A stretch of 64,000 nucleotides of DNA, from positions 1,178,001 through 1,242,000 of the forward strand of contig KE546979.1 in NCBI GenBank assembly GCA_000442125.1, given 5' to 3'. The notes under the pieces were generated by a model, which saw nothing but the letters and a program-made list of their open reading frames with translations, was not told the origin of the DNA and made no database searches. The translations under genes were made by a program, and so were the position numbers. Of the stretch, positions 11,856 to 22,943 are shown piece by piece. This DNA is from Opeltia flavorubescens. Lineage: Eukaryota; Ascomycota; Lecanoromycetes; Teloschistales; Teloschistaceae. Numbering within the stretch: position 1 is the stretch's first letter; every line of letters starts with the position of its first letter.

Positions 11856-14603
11856 TCATGCTCGGCCATCAGGACCCGAATAGTATTGGATCCTTGGTTG
11901 ACCGTAGTCCATCGGTCGAGCATATGCTTCATCAGGCCGTATACTCACGTGACGGGTGGTTTGCGGGAACATCTCCCCTCCGTAACTGATAACTCGATGG
12001 GCTTCAGGACGTACGCTCTGTACACGGGAAACCCGCTCGGTGCCGTTTTCATAATGATGACCTACTGGGCGAACACTTGATCCTCTAGTGACTCCATCCA
12101 TTGGTCTTACCTCTTCATATCTACCGTTGGCGTTCTGCGGGGGATACTCGATTACCCGGACTTCATCCCCACGTCGAGGCTGTACTTCGTGACCGTAATA
12201 CGAATCTGCGTCTCGATTCAAAGGAGGTCGAGCCCGAGCAGGCGATACGTATTCGATGTATTGAGGTGGCGGAGAAGGTTGTCGGATGTAACGAGTCTCA
12301 CCCACGTTCTCCACCGCCTGGGGTATTCTAGCCACTGAATGACGAGGAGCAGGGGATTGAAAAGAGCGATCAGGAGGGCCTTGGCGGATGATCGGTACCA
12401 TAGATGATTGCCTAGGTCGAGGCATAGGTGCAACTTCTTGTTCATAGAATTGGTTACCGTATTGATCCACAACAATACGTCGAGGTGGAGGAGCCATCAT
12501 CGAAGGAACTTCACGTGTTCTTGGGGACACATCCTGGTCGTAGTCTAGATATTGGGCCGGCTCGGGCTGAACCGATGATCTGTACTGCCTAGAAACTTCG
12601 TGCTCTTGTCTTGGGATGTATACTTGCGATGCGGCGCGAGGGGGTGGTTGTGGAGATGAATAACGTTCAGTGTCTATCATTGAAGGCCGCATCTGTCTCG
12701 TACTGACTACACGTCGTAGATCCGGTTCGTGTCTTGGAGGAGGTGCTTCCCGGTACTCATCAAGGACATACCGCGGAGCTGGACGATCAATGACATTGGA
12801 TCGGTAGACCACAGTTCCCTGTTCCCGGTACCGAGGTGAGACTTCATCAACATAGATCGGTTCTCGAGCTTCTTGCAGAGGTCGCGCTTCCCATCTCTCA
12901 GCTGACTGTACGAATGGTGGAGGTGAGGTTGGTTCTTCTTTGACACGGATTTCAGGCGAAGGTGGCTCTCTCCTTGGAATCACGTTGCGAGTCAGTTCGC
13001 CAGACTCGCGGGCTTTCTTTCGTTTCTTCGGATTTGTTGCTTGACGCGGTGTCTGTGAGGTCTGGACTGGTGTTGTGCCATTAGCGGGTTCGCGGAAGGA
13101 GTCGTTGATTTGACGTTGCTGGCGTTTCCCCTGTGACATTGGTGGAGCCCTTGCTACAGCTAGTGGAGATACTCGAGCAGGTTGAGGTGCTACGGGAGAT
13201 GTAATGTGATTCCGAACCACATGCCCTTCACCTATAGAGGGTGATTGAGCCACATTGTCATAACGAGGATACTCACGTGGAGCAGCTCGACTTTGAATAG
13301 AGCTTCGTGGATGCTGCTGCCCAGCATCCTTGCGTCTAGCCGGCAATATCTCGATGGCCTTCGGTGGTACGGCATCAGGCGGCGAATATGCGGATTCCTC
13401 CTCTTGAGCCTCTTGAGCTTTTCGTGTGTTGATCTGCGATGGACCGGCTGCATTGCTAGAACCCTGGGACTTGAGCTCTTGAAGTTGAGCCTCCAGTTGA
13501 GCGATTCGTTCGGCATTTGAGACTGTCTCGGGGGCAGGAGGGTGATTGGTTGTAGCCTGCGGAGCGATAGCTCGGCCATTTGACGGTGTATGTGGGTCGG
13601 TGTTTTTATCGCTTCTTTGTACATGCGGCTTCTGGGCTGGAGGAGCTGGTCTCGCTGCGGGATTGTGAGCATAGGTACATTTATCCCCATAAGGACACTT
13701 CTCTCCACGCAAGAAGTAATTGCAATTCTGGAACGTTGTCGGGTTTCGAGAGGGCTCGTGTTTGTCTGTAGTTTCTGGTGTCGAATCATTCATTTGGCTC
13801 GAATAAAAGGTATTCTCGTCGAAAGAATCACTGGCTGAAGCATTGCCATTAGCACCACTGATATCAGCGAACTTGACGGGCTTTACAAGTTCATGTGCTT
13901 TTCTAAGTATTTCTGTCACGTCGAGATCGGGTAAATCATCCTGATCGTTATGTCTTTGTTTTGATGAAGCTTGCTTTTCCTTGACTTGATCGGCCAAGAT
14001 ACGCTCAATTCGTTGACGTTTCTGCTGTATTTCTGCTCTCAATAACACGTCTGATTTGGTCAGGAATATAGGATCAATGTCAGAGGCGCCAACTGCCACA
14101 AGGACGTTTGAAGGTGACTTGGAAAGCGCATTTGGCAGGCGAGGTGGGAGTGGGAGACGCGACTGTTCTGCGCTGGGTTGCAGGCTCTGACTTGGTTGGA
14201 CTGATTGGGTGATACTACCTGAGTTGTGAAGATTCGTCGACGGCTGCGAATTCACTGTAGACAAGGCTTCCCCGGTCTCTGGATCAACAGGAAATAGCAA
14301 TTTAAGTCTCGGATGTGTACCCGCAAAAACTTGATCGCGTATTTGGACGATCTTCTCGTACTGAGAGATCTCCCATGCCTCCCTTTCAGCAGGATCAGTA
14401 GGAGGACCAACTCCGTTGCTCTGATGGGCAACAGCTGCTGCCGCCATACTGAGCTGCCCGGTGTCTATTGAGTGATGATCAGTAGCTGTATCTACCTCAA
14501 CCCCGGTAGAGGGGTGAGAGGTGACCAGCTTCGTGATCCATGGTGGAAGTGAAAGGAAGCAAGATATTTTAGGTAGCGCAGGTATGCCGCCATAGTAATC
14601 CAT
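11856..14603 (-). CDS. CCCH zinc-finger protein, long disordered tail
   Basis: One open frame of 915 aa. A single CCCH finger, C-X8-C-X5-C-X3-H, lies at about residues 294-313 (CNYFLRGEKCPYGDKCTYAH), the type that binds single-stranded RNA. Before it is a conserved helical region (EREAWEISQYEKIVQIRDQV). After it comes a short coiled coil (NAERIAQLEAQLQELKSQ), and then about 500 residues rich in Pro, Arg, Tyr and Ser with repeated YR/RYV/PPPR patches. It is probably nuclear or in RNP granules. The start is uncertain: the first 52 residues look unlike the rest, and an intron ending just before MAAAAVAHQ (ATG at 14447) would remove them. It neighbours the KH gene on the same strand. Confidence 0.8.
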   Translation of the reverse strand: MDYYGGIPALPKISCFLSLPPWITKLVTSHPSTGVEVDTATDHHSIDTGQLSMAAAAVAHQSNGVGPPTDPAEREAWEISQYEKIVQIRDQVFAGTHPRLKLLFPVDPETGEALSTVNSQPSTNLHNSGSITQSVQPSQSLQPSAEQSRLPLPPRLPNALSKSPSNVLVAVGASDIDPIFLTKSDVLLRAEIQQKRQRIERILADQVKEKQASSKQRHNDQDDLPDLDVTEILRKAHELVKPVKFADISGANGNASASDSFDENTFYSSQMNDSTPETTDKHEPSRNPTTFQNCNYFLRGEKCPYGDKCTYAHNPAARPAPPAQKPHVQRSDKNTDPHTPSNGRAIAPQATTNHPPAPETVSNAERIAQLEAQLQELKSQGSSNAAGPSQINTRKAQEAQEEESAYSPPDAVPPKAIEILPARRKDAGQQHPRSSIQSRAAPREYPRYDNVAQSPSIGEGHVVRNHITSPVAPQPARVSPLAVARAPPMSQGKRQQRQINDSFREPANGTTPVQTSQTPRQATNPKKRKKARESGELTRNVIPRREPPSPEIRVKEEPTSPPPFVQSAERWEARPLQEAREPIYVDEVSPRYREQGTVVYRSNVIDRPAPRYVLDEYREAPPPRHEPDLRRVVSTRQMRPSMIDTERYSSPQPPPRAASQVYIPRQEHEVSRQYRSSVQPEPAQYLDYDQDVSPRTREVPSMMAPPPRRIVVDQYGNQFYEQEVAPMPRPRQSSMVPIIRQGPPDRSFQSPAPRHSVARIPQAVENVGETRYIRQPSPPPQYIEYVSPARARPPLNRDADSYYGHEVQPRRGDEVRVIEYPPQNANGRYEEVRPMDGVTRGSSVRPVGHHYENGTERVSRVQSVRPEAHRVISYGGEMFPQTTRHVSIRPDEAYARPMDYGQPRIQYYSGPDGRA

Positions 14604-14859
14604 TTTGGGTTTACGGGCGTGTCCACATCAGTAAAAGAGATGAAGGATTAAATGGAGGCAAAATTATCTTTGTGAACCAATTAATTAGCGCGATCTAGAA
14701 TATGCTGATCTAATGATGCTTTGATTTACTCTTTGTGTGCTGATCTTGAAAATGAAGATATATAGAGGTGATAATATTGTTGTATGGCAAAGATTATCAA
14801 TAAGAACCTAGTGATATCAACAAATTTGGGTCGTGTACTACACAACGATTTTACAAATA

Positions 14860-15799
14860 ATGGATGAACCTGATACGAGGTCCGTCTTCTTTTTTGACAT
14901 TGACAATTGTGTAAGTTGGTAGTCAACTTCATACGAGACGAATCTTGAGTAGGGAATGACAATTGAATAGTTATATCCTCGGAGTAGGTGATCACGTGGA
15001 CTCGAGAGGTCACACTAACATAATGGAGGCAAGAAGGTCCATGATTTGATGACTGTTCTGATCGGTATGCTCTACGCGGTGAAGACTCCAGACAAGTCTA
15101 CATACTCAAACAATGGGTAGACCAGTACTTTGTAAAGCATCTCTCATTGACCGCTGAAGATGCCAATATGCTCCATATGAAATATTACCGAGACTATGGC
15201 CTGGCCATCTCAGGTCTTGTAATGCATCACAAAGTCGATCCGCTCGAGTATAATCGTGAGGTTGACGACGCTCTGCCGCTAGATGGGCTGATATTGCCCA
15301 ACCCGGAACTTCGCCAGCTTCTCGAAGACATTGATAAGTCCAAAGTCAAGCTATGGCTTTTCACCAATGCTCACATCACCCATGGGCAACGTGTGGTCAG
15401 GTTGCTTGGTATCGAAGATTTGTTCGAGGGCATGACTTTTTGTGACTATCGTAAAATGCCTTTTGTCTGCAAGCCTCATCGAGAAATGTTCGAAAAGGCA
15501 GAAGCTGAAGCAGGGGTGACTTCGGCGGAAGACTGCTATTTTGTTGGTGCGTTTGGTGTTTCTGTTTTGAAAAGCGTATATTAATCTCGCCTGCAGATGA
15601 CTCATATCTAAATTGTCGATACGCTCAAGCCCGTGGATGGACCACTGTGCACTTGCTCGAGTCGGACTTGCCAGAGCCTGCGGAGAGAGCCGCAAAGCAC
15701 CAGATTCGAGACCTAAGTTCACTGCGATCGATATTCCCCCAATTCTTCAAGCCATCGATAGTGAATCATCTTGATCAACCAGTCGCCTCACCGCTTTGA
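14860..15799 (+). CDS. SDT1: pyrimidine 5'-nucleotidase (SDT1/PHM8-type HAD hydrolase)
   Basis: Five exons, 14860-14910, 14971-14983, 15029-15064, 15121-15546 and 15597-15799, sum to 242 aa. HAD motif I is FFDIDNCLYPRS, with nucleophile and acid/base Asp13 and Asp15; it is split by the first intron and needs the 13-nt exon 2. Motif II is LWLFTNA, motif III the Lys in CKPHREMFEKAEAEAG, and motif IV the Asp pair in CYFVDDSYLNC. DYGLAISGLVMHHKVDPLEY is the cap region typical of Sdt1. Members remove phosphate from UMP, CMP and pyridine mononucleotides such as NMN in the cytosol, so the gene belongs to nucleotide and NAD+ salvage. It is convergent with the next gene. Confidence 0.88.
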
Positions 15800-16118
15800 G
15801 TATGAGGAATGTATGGAAACTTTTCTGAGTGGCGTGATGAGCTGGGTAACCAACAACGGCACAATGTACATATTTTTCGAAGGCTCAAGGCTAACCCTTG
15901 GGTTCGATGAGCGGAAGCTATCCTCCAATAGAGCGGCGCTGCGGTGGAGCAACTGCACGTATGTATACAAACGGATGGGTAGCTGGCATAGCGAGCCTGG
16001 CCGTTGGAGTGGAATATGATGGCTGCGGGCGATTGCTGGTGATTTCTCATCATGGCAAAAGCTGACAATTTTGTCCTTATATCCGGCAGCCTTGGATAGG
16101 AAGTTCTGCCCCAGAATG

Positions 16119-17119
16119 TCATCTTTTAGAATCGGAAACATCATTGGCTCTTTCGAGTTCCTTCTCCTTTTCTCTCGACTCATTCTCCGTTTCTTTAAGC
16201 TTCTGCTGAGTGCGCAAAGATTTCTCGATTTGCTTCACCGCTCGTTGCACATGTTCTTCCAATCCAGGCACTTCTACTATGCCTGCAATGTATTTCCCAC
16301 TTGTCTGCGTGAGCAGTATTCTCTCGGCTTCTGGATCGGTCCTTGGAATCGAATGATCGCTAGCTTTCTTTTTCAGAACGTCCTCAACTTCAGAATCTAG
16401 CTCTCTCATCGAAAGATCCAATCCTCCTTCTGTATATGCAACATCAAGATTGGAGGACGGCGTGAGCTTCAGTAACCGGTTTTTGAGAAGGAAATCTATA
16501 TGCTGCGATCCGCTTCTTGCTGCTCAACATTAGCCTTTTGATCAACGCTCTCTATAACAGCACCGAAACATACCTTTCCAATGCGACCAAGCTCGAAAAC
16601 AAAGGTAGAAAAATGGAAGGTTGGGTATCCTGATCATTATCAACATTTGCCCGCACCAGTGAGCCGTAGAAATACTCACACGGGAACTAAAGCGACTGGA
16701 GCAGATATTGGCATGCCAACAATACTTCCCCACATCCATCTTGTGTGAAAGCCCTGCCTTTCTTCTCCAGAGTATTTTCCTAGTGCTTCTCGCACCCTCT
16801 CCTCACTGATCACAGAACGCGGATACACCACGTTTACTTCTTTCTCGCCCCGCAATTCCTCGTCTCCACGCCGCTTGCTCAACGGTGGTACACTTTTCAA
16901 TCCCCATTCCTCGTGCGGTATCCTGGCAAATAATTTGTTGCCATATGCTGTGACTTTCTTCTTCCAGCCGCTATCGGCTTTCTCCCAATCCAGCCAAGTA
17001 TTCGAAGCTCGTGTCGTGAATTTGTCGGCATAGCTGGTTTCGGAAGTTATCTGTCGGTTCAGTCGTTGGCAATAGATCAGAGAACGCTTCGTGGAGACTG
17101 GCAAGAGGAATAGTCGCAT
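16119..17119 (-). CDS. mitochondrial K+/H+ exchange-related protein (Mit_KHE1 family)
   Basis: Exons 17119-16680, 16629-16574 and 16519-16119 give 298 aa. The start MRLFLLPVSTKRSLIYCQRL is the conserved family N-terminus, so this ATG was preferred over one 15 codons upstream. Further family marks are NTWLDWE, GNKLFARIPHEEWGLKSVPPL, YPRSVISEERV and the hydrophobic core RWMWGSIVGMPISAPVALVP, followed by IPNLPFFYLCFRAWSHWKA across the two introns. Fungal members were linked to K+/H+ exchange across the inner mitochondrial membrane. One or two membrane helices are predicted around the SIVGMPISAP region, and the C-terminal ~70 residues form a charged helix (EKSLRTQQKLKETENESRE). It overlaps no neighbour; the stop lies 320 bp from the SDT1 stop. 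Confidence 0.85.
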
Positions 17120-18647
17120 GACGCGGAGAGGTGACGAGCTGGTCAGGGGATACCGGAAGGACAAGGAACGCTTCTATCCATTGATTGTAGAACTAGGAGC
17201 TCGACTAAGACCTGAATTCCTCTTTGACGGACCGTTCTAGCTGCTTCAACTCACACCTACCGGCCGAGCAATCTTGGCAAAAGGAAGCGCGCGAAATTTA
17301 GGCGCGTCATCTCCATGACGTCAATGGATTTTGTTTTCAATTGCCCTTAGTTCAATTTTTCCCTGCTTTGAGAAGGCCATTAGCAAAGTCATCGGGATCT
17401 GGCACATAAGCCCGAAAGCAACCAATTGCTAAAAATTTATGGCATTTGGAAATCCAAAGCTCACTAGCCAGCGTCGAACAGCCAAGTACACCGCGATAAG
17501 ACATCCAAAAACCTCCTCCGCAACGATGATGTGTATTCCTACCTGTTTAGGTGACATTTCTCCAAATCTCATCTCATGATATCGTAAGGTCTTATGTTTC
17601 CTTGCATTTCGCCTACCAATTCCCAATGGCATCCTCTTTGGTGTCGTATCTTTCGTTTAACTGGGTCGATGTTCTCGTGAATTTGACAGAGTGAGCCAAG
17701 TCTCTTGTTCTGGAAATGCGCTTTATTTCTTACCGTTGCGTTGGAACTTGCCTCCAGTGTTGTTGTTCTTCGGTCTATGGACCTTTGAAGTCCAGTACTT
17801 TAGTCATGCAACGGCAATCTCCCCTCATCTACCATATTATCAAGATCCCAAAATGCGGTAGATCTTCTGCTCTTTGGAGAGACTGCATTCAGCATGTTCA
17901 TGAACTCTGGACAGTCTCCTTTTTCTGTATGTTCTGATAGAACTTGTGGTTATCTAGCGTTGCATGAACTGCATCAGTTCGATTGTTTCTTGACTACGTG
18001 GACCTTGTAGTCGACATATGTGGGTCTAGCGAGAGCTAGTCTTCTACGCTTGTTCTATTGGAGCTCTGGAGTAAAGCGTTGAGAGATCTATCCAGATGGA
18101 CCATCTCTACCCGGATGAGAGCTGATTCTCAACAGGGACAATAAAGAAGATATACAATTATCGCAGAAAACAGTCAACGACAGAAGCAAGGATAAGCTCT
18201 TTGTAGGTTCAACAAGCCAACACCATCAAGCTTTGCAGGAAAGAGGGTTGCGCTAAGGACTGCCGACTGATGTATTGAGAACACAATTTGGAGAACAAGA
18301 AAACTCTTGGTATTGGACGTTGCTGACCCACATACAAACTTAATGAAGGCTTCATCAAGAATCTGCCACTGGCCATTCGGAAGGAAGTTCCTATGTTCAA
18401 GAGCATCCGATCTGATCCATCAAGTTTCTCTATCCTGGCTGACAACACCTTGGATGAAATCAAAGCTTTAAATTCACAAAGAGACAGCGAGCGAGCGAAG
18501 GTTACTCAAGTCAACGGCACGTGATCAGTTTGATTATACTGAAATACAACCCCAGAAACCACGCCCCGTGCTCCATAACCACAGATGGTCTCAAAGAATC
18601 ACCCTATTCCTCCATCCAGAAACGCCTCTCAAATTCCGTCTTACAAT
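17120..18647. other. intergenic with faint coding-like traces
   Basis: About 1.5 kb. The first part should be the promoter of the mitochondrial gene. Two stretches read like protein but have no complete gene around them: 17800-17916 on the minus strand (DCPEFMNMLNAVSPKSRRST...) and 18345-18524 on the plus strand (EGFIKNLPLAIRKEV...). They may be remains of an old gene or transposon, or exons of a gene I cannot assemble. Confidence 0.3.
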
Positions 18648-19895
18648 CTAGAAAAAGGTAACCGCCAACCTCCGGTTCTTACTCGCTATATCATCCGTCC
18701 CTGTTCCACCTCGAATATACGCCTTCTTCTGCCCTACCTCCTTCTCCTCCCACTCCGCCGCTGCCTCATTCGGTCCCGCCATCCAGTTTCCCATGGTACT
18801 TGCCAGCACCTTGACCCCATCCTTTCGCTTCACAACGGCCTTCTCAGGTGCATGAGCTATAATATCCTTCTCAAAGCCTCCCACACGATGACTTCCATCG
18901 GTAGAAGCGACTGTTGCCGCACCATCGCATCCTTGCTCGAGGGAGATATCCCCATGAGCGGCATGATCATTTGAAGCGTCGAGTTGGAACTCCGCCCACG
19001 TAGCTGGGATGAGCGTGCCTCGCTGGACACGCCCCTTGAAGCTCGCAGGCAATTCAACAAAATGCGAAGCATGCGGTCCCAGATGTACGGACTTGAGAGG
19101 GTGGTCGAAATTCGCGCCGGCGGTACCATTGCCGTTCCAGTAATTGTCATAGAAAAAGTAAGTATCTGCCTTCCCGCCCTTGTTGTGCAGGTCTATACCC
19201 GGGCCGTGGTGCTCGTCAGGTTTGTGGGGTTTCGTCGCGCTGACGTGCTCTACCATTTTCACTTGGTTTACAGCTACCCGATGGACCATGTGTGGCGGAT
19301 GGTGGTCTGGCGTTGCGTCCTCGTCCGAGTATGTGATCACAGCATTCCCGGTACCGTGCGCGGCACTGCTCTGTTCATTATCGTGTTTGTTTCCCGGACT
19401 TCCGCCCCACGCTCCGACACCGATATAGGTTTTCCCGTCAGCGAAGCTGCGTACAAAGGCTTCGAGCTTGGGGTGTTCTTTGATGGGGCCGATGCGTTCC
19501 ACTTTCCCGTGCTTGTCTGTGAAGACGGAGCCGCGGAGATCGTCCTTGACGTGTTGCGGGGCTTTGGCCCAGGCAGCGCGGAGGTGCTGCATGAAGAGAG
19601 GGTCACCCTTGCGGGTATCAGGGTGACCTTCTTGTTGGATTGTGAGGTTGCCACCTGCACCTACGATGTTGGAGAGGTCGAGAAAATCGTTGCCGCCGAA
19701 GCCATCGAAGGTGATCTCGGCTTGTTCACCCTCATGGCCGTCATGGAGGGCTATAATTGCCCCTGAGGATTTGTCTGGGGCAGAGAGGGTAGATTTAGAA
19801 TGGGGTTTGACGGTGATGTTGAGATCATGGTTCCAGCCATGGACCTCGAAGGTCTGTGGATGGCCAGACTTATTGGTAATGAAGATCTTTGGCAT
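18648..19895 (-). CDS. conserved-looking 415-aa cytosolic protein, unrecognised
   Basis: An intronless open frame starting MPKIFITNKSGHPQTFEVHG. The N-terminal ~110 residues read as a beta sandwich (NHDLNITVKPHSKSTLSAPD, SGAIIALHDGHEGEQAEITF, GGNDFLDLSNIVGAGGNLTI), reminiscent of thaumatin- or allergen-type beta folds, but no signature is conclusive. The middle is His/Asp/Gly-rich (DEDATPDHHPPHMVHR, KPDEHHGPGIDLHN). The C-terminus has a second beta-rich region ending in GNWMAGPNEAAAEWEEK, YIRGGTGTDDIASKNRRLAVTFF. There is no signal peptide, so it is cytosolic unless exported unconventionally. The coding frame is long, GC-rich and clean, so the gene is real; the function is unknown to me. Confidence 0.72.
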   Translation of the reverse strand: MPKIFITNKSGHPQTFEVHGWNHDLNITVKPHSKSTLSAPDKSSGAIIALHDGHEGEQAEITFDGFGGNDFLDLSNIVGAGGNLTIQQEGHPDTRKGDPLFMQHLRAAWAKAPQHVKDDLRGSVFTDKHGKVERIGPIKEHPKLEAFVRSFADGKTYIGVGAWGGSPGNKHDNEQSSAAHGTGNAVITYSDEDATPDHHPPHMVHRVAVNQVKMVEHVSATKPHKPDEHHGPGIDLHNKGGKADTYFFYDNYWNGNGTAGANFDHPLKSVHLGPHASHFVELPASFKGRVQRGTLIPATWAEFQLDASNDHAAHGDISLEQGCDGAATVASTDGSHRVGGFEKDIIAHAPEKAVVKRKDGVKVLASTMGNWMAGPNEAAAEWEEKEVGQKKAYIRGGTGTDDIASKNRRLAVTFF

Positions 19896-20810
19896 GTTCG
19901 AGATATGGGAGCTGAATCGCTAAAATGGGAGTGGAAAAATCTGGGGACTATGGATATTCAAGAAATAGAATGGGGAATTCACAATTCACACGGACCGAAA
20001 GAAGAACGAAGGTAATATATATGTTATGCATGGATGAGAATATTCAGCTCCTTTAAAATTCCTTGAGGCAAACCCCGGATACACCTTCAGCTTCGAGTGA
20101 GTTGCATGCCCTAACATAGTCCTCACACCAACCACCAAAATTGATTCCTGCAATATACCCGAAGTCATTCAGCTCAATGCCAGGACCTTAATCCTCCAGG
20201 ATTTCCCTGTCAGGTGAACAACAGAAGACAAATCAATTTTCCCAAGGATGGAAGTAAGCATAAGCCGTCTGATTTTCAGCCTCCACTGTGGCAGAGCAGT
20301 TCTTTCGGAGACTTTCCTCACTCTAAACCCACTTGGGGAGACATCTCGTTAAATGAGCGAATCCTAGGTAAGCTCAGCTCGCGAAGCCTTATGAGGCGAA
20401 GGATGAAGACCGTGCATATTCCGGGGCATGTATGCATGGGGTGGGTTGAGCCATAGCCACGTGCGGTGGTGCGGCTGAATGTTGTATATACACAGGGCTG
20501 AACGAAACATCCAACAAGCGAGACACGAAGGAGAAGTTGCTAAGAAAAGATCAGGTGATGATGCCGATCCTGCGACAACAGGTTTACCTCGGCAAAGCTG
20601 GGAGCATGGTCCAACCTGTGTGAAATAAAATTATCGAAGAGTTGATGAAATTTACAAATTAGGGACTTCAAGCGAAGATGCCACAGAAATCGAGTCCGGT
20701 CCTCAGAAGAAGTAACACAGCAGGAGACCTTGTTCCAACGACAGCAAAAAATACAGAAGAATCTCGATTTGAACGCCATGAATCCTAGAAACACCTCCAA
20801 AACCCAATCC
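19896..20810. other. intergenic region
   Basis: About 915 bp between two minus-strand genes. The part next to 19895 should hold the promoter of the 415-aa protein gene and the far end the 3' UTR of the GH128 gene. No gene or repeat was recognised. Confidence 0.4.
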
Positions 20811-21638
20811 CTATGCCTTCATCGGCACCTCATGAATCAACTTCTTCATCAATTCGGTGAAATGCCCATCTGGCTTCATCAACTGCGCCTCGGGACTCAC
20901 AAACCCATCCGCCACCTTGCGCATACATCCAAAGAAGCCATACTCAAAGATCCACGGTGTCTGGTCCATCCAGTTGCAAAGCTTCGCCGTGAATTGCACC
21001 ACATCGCCGTGATTGCGGCTGGTGGATGCAATTTCCGTGACCATGACATGCTGCTTCGGATGCTTCTTGTGCATCATCTCGATGTACTCGATCGCCGCCT
21101 TGGGGTCGGTACCGTAGTAGTGCACACCCAGGAAATCAGGCGGGTGATCCGCGACACGGTGCATGAAATCGTTGATCCATTGCTGACCCTGGGGATCGCT
21201 CGCGCACGATGGACTGACGAGTTTCTTACCCTTGTGCTGTCTCAATGGGAGCATCTTGTTACGCCAGATCTCGGCCGCATGCTCAGGCGTGATGCCCGCG
21301 CGTTCCGGTTCGTTGAAAAACAGGATGACATGCTCTTTGGTATTTTCGATGTTTTGCCAATCGCCGCCCGAGAGCTGGGCTTCGAGGTGAACCATGGGTC
21401 GGAACGGGGCGCGACCTTTCAGTTCGGGCGGGACCCAGGTGTTCCAGTTGCAGACGGAGGACATGGGACCTTTGAAATCGACGTTATCCATGGCCCAAGG
21501 GACGCCTTGATTGCCTGGTCCATCGGTATTGGTCCAGTCTGATGATGGATCGGATGTTAGGTGGTTGATCTTGAGATGGTGATACTAACTGACGATTTGG
21601 ACTTACCCCAGAGAAGACATCTTTTATTCACGACCATG
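20811..21638 (-). CDS. glycoside hydrolase family 128 (Asl1-like) endo-beta-1,3-glucanase
   Basis: Exon 1 is 21638-21608 (31 nt) and exon 2 is 21538-20811; the product is 252 aa. Exon 1 supplies MVVNKRCLLW and the junction gives DWTNTDGPGNQG, the normal start of the (beta/alpha)8 barrel. The acid/base Glu is in FFNEPERAG (about residue 87) and the nucleophile Glu in VMVTEIAS (about residue 178). FLGVHYYGTDP is the usual strand between them. GH128 enzymes cut beta-1,3-glucan, as in fungal walls or callose. This member has no signal peptide on the called start, unlike many relatives, so it is either cytosolic or has an unseen upstream exon. Family call firm; location uncertain. Confidence 0.88.
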
Positions 21639-22943
21639 ATGATTGAAATTTACGCGAACGAGATTGGAAACTTCGAGGTAAAGTTCTGGATTTTTGGATT
21701 TGGAAATTTCACAGATGGAAGATAAGAGATGGGGAAAAAGGAGAAAAGTGACTTGCACATCCTGAAATAAACTTGCCTTGATATACAACCAACGAGAATA
21801 GGAAGCTGACCACCAGCATTTTGCCTTCCTTCAAACATCCCGTAGGGCTCAGCAGAGCTGTAGCATGGTTGCCGATCCTACCTGTCTCAGCCACCGCGCT
21901 GAATTTCAGGCGGTTAACAGCTGACATGAGCGTAGGTTTCGTGAATCCCACGATAATTCTCCGAATTCCCCTTGGACGGAATCCTGCAGATAATGCTGGA
22001 AGATCCTGAGGGTTTCTATTGGCAACTGANTACGAGCAGCATACCAAGGCGGGGATAGCCACATCATGTTGTAAAGCTTCTTAAGCGTACAAGAACAATA
22101 ACTCGTTCAGCTCCTACTTGCCACTAAGACTATCGATTGAGTCGCATTGATCGAATCCTTTCAGTAAGGCATTTCATGTGGAACGATTAGATATCGATGC
22201 GACCTTGCTGTGCGACAAGGATTTGTCACATGTTGGTTCGTGACATGGAATCGTTATTCGACCCCAGAGGGAACACGTTCCAGCCGCTCACACGTCTCGT
22301 GGTGTTTTGTAGAGCGGTCGAGCTGGTTGAAGAGACTTTGATTGATGACAGTGACACAGCGTGGAGATTAAGTTTCTTCAGCAGAGCGCGCCAACGAGGT
22401 GGAGCTGAATCATCACAGCTGTGGGGAAGCCGGCCTGTTCTAGCGTGGCTTGATCTTGACCGTAGATCCATCTGGTGGGTGGCATTTCCTTCCTTTGCCA
22501 TACTCGAATGTATGGACTTTTGAATCTAGAGCGTACGCATTCGCGTCATCTGTTCCTGTCTCAAAGCCCTAACATTTCATCTCTACGCTTGCGAATTGTG
22601 GTACAATGTTGATCGTTGCTACTCTCTTAACCTTGATCTAACGAGTCTTTTGTATTGATGCGAGTACTCTCATGAGCTTGTTGGCTAGATACATGTGTCG
22701 AATGTATTTCTTCGTGTGGCCTATTTAATTCGTGGGTGGAATAATGAGTGGTTCATGGCGTCCACAATCCATGGAACTCCCATTTTGATGACGAATGTAT
22801 TATGTTTCTTCACCTGACCTTCCGTATCATGCCGAACATGATGGAGAAGTTGATTTCCTCATTCCACTATGCGCTATACTTGATCGAATTCTTTCTCTCA
22901 AACTTAATGTTGCTGCTCTCTATTTACGTTCTCATCTCGCGTC
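21639..22943. other. intergenic, between divergent GH128 and receptor genes
   Basis: About 1.3 kb separating two divergently transcribed genes, so it should carry both promoters. A single undetermined base sits at 22030. Open frames on both strands between 21650 and 22520 show no family features. Confidence 0.4.

Noticed and set aside
13232-13789. 185-aa minus frame inside the CCCH gene
   Set aside because: Shadow of the 915-aa coding frame in another phase.
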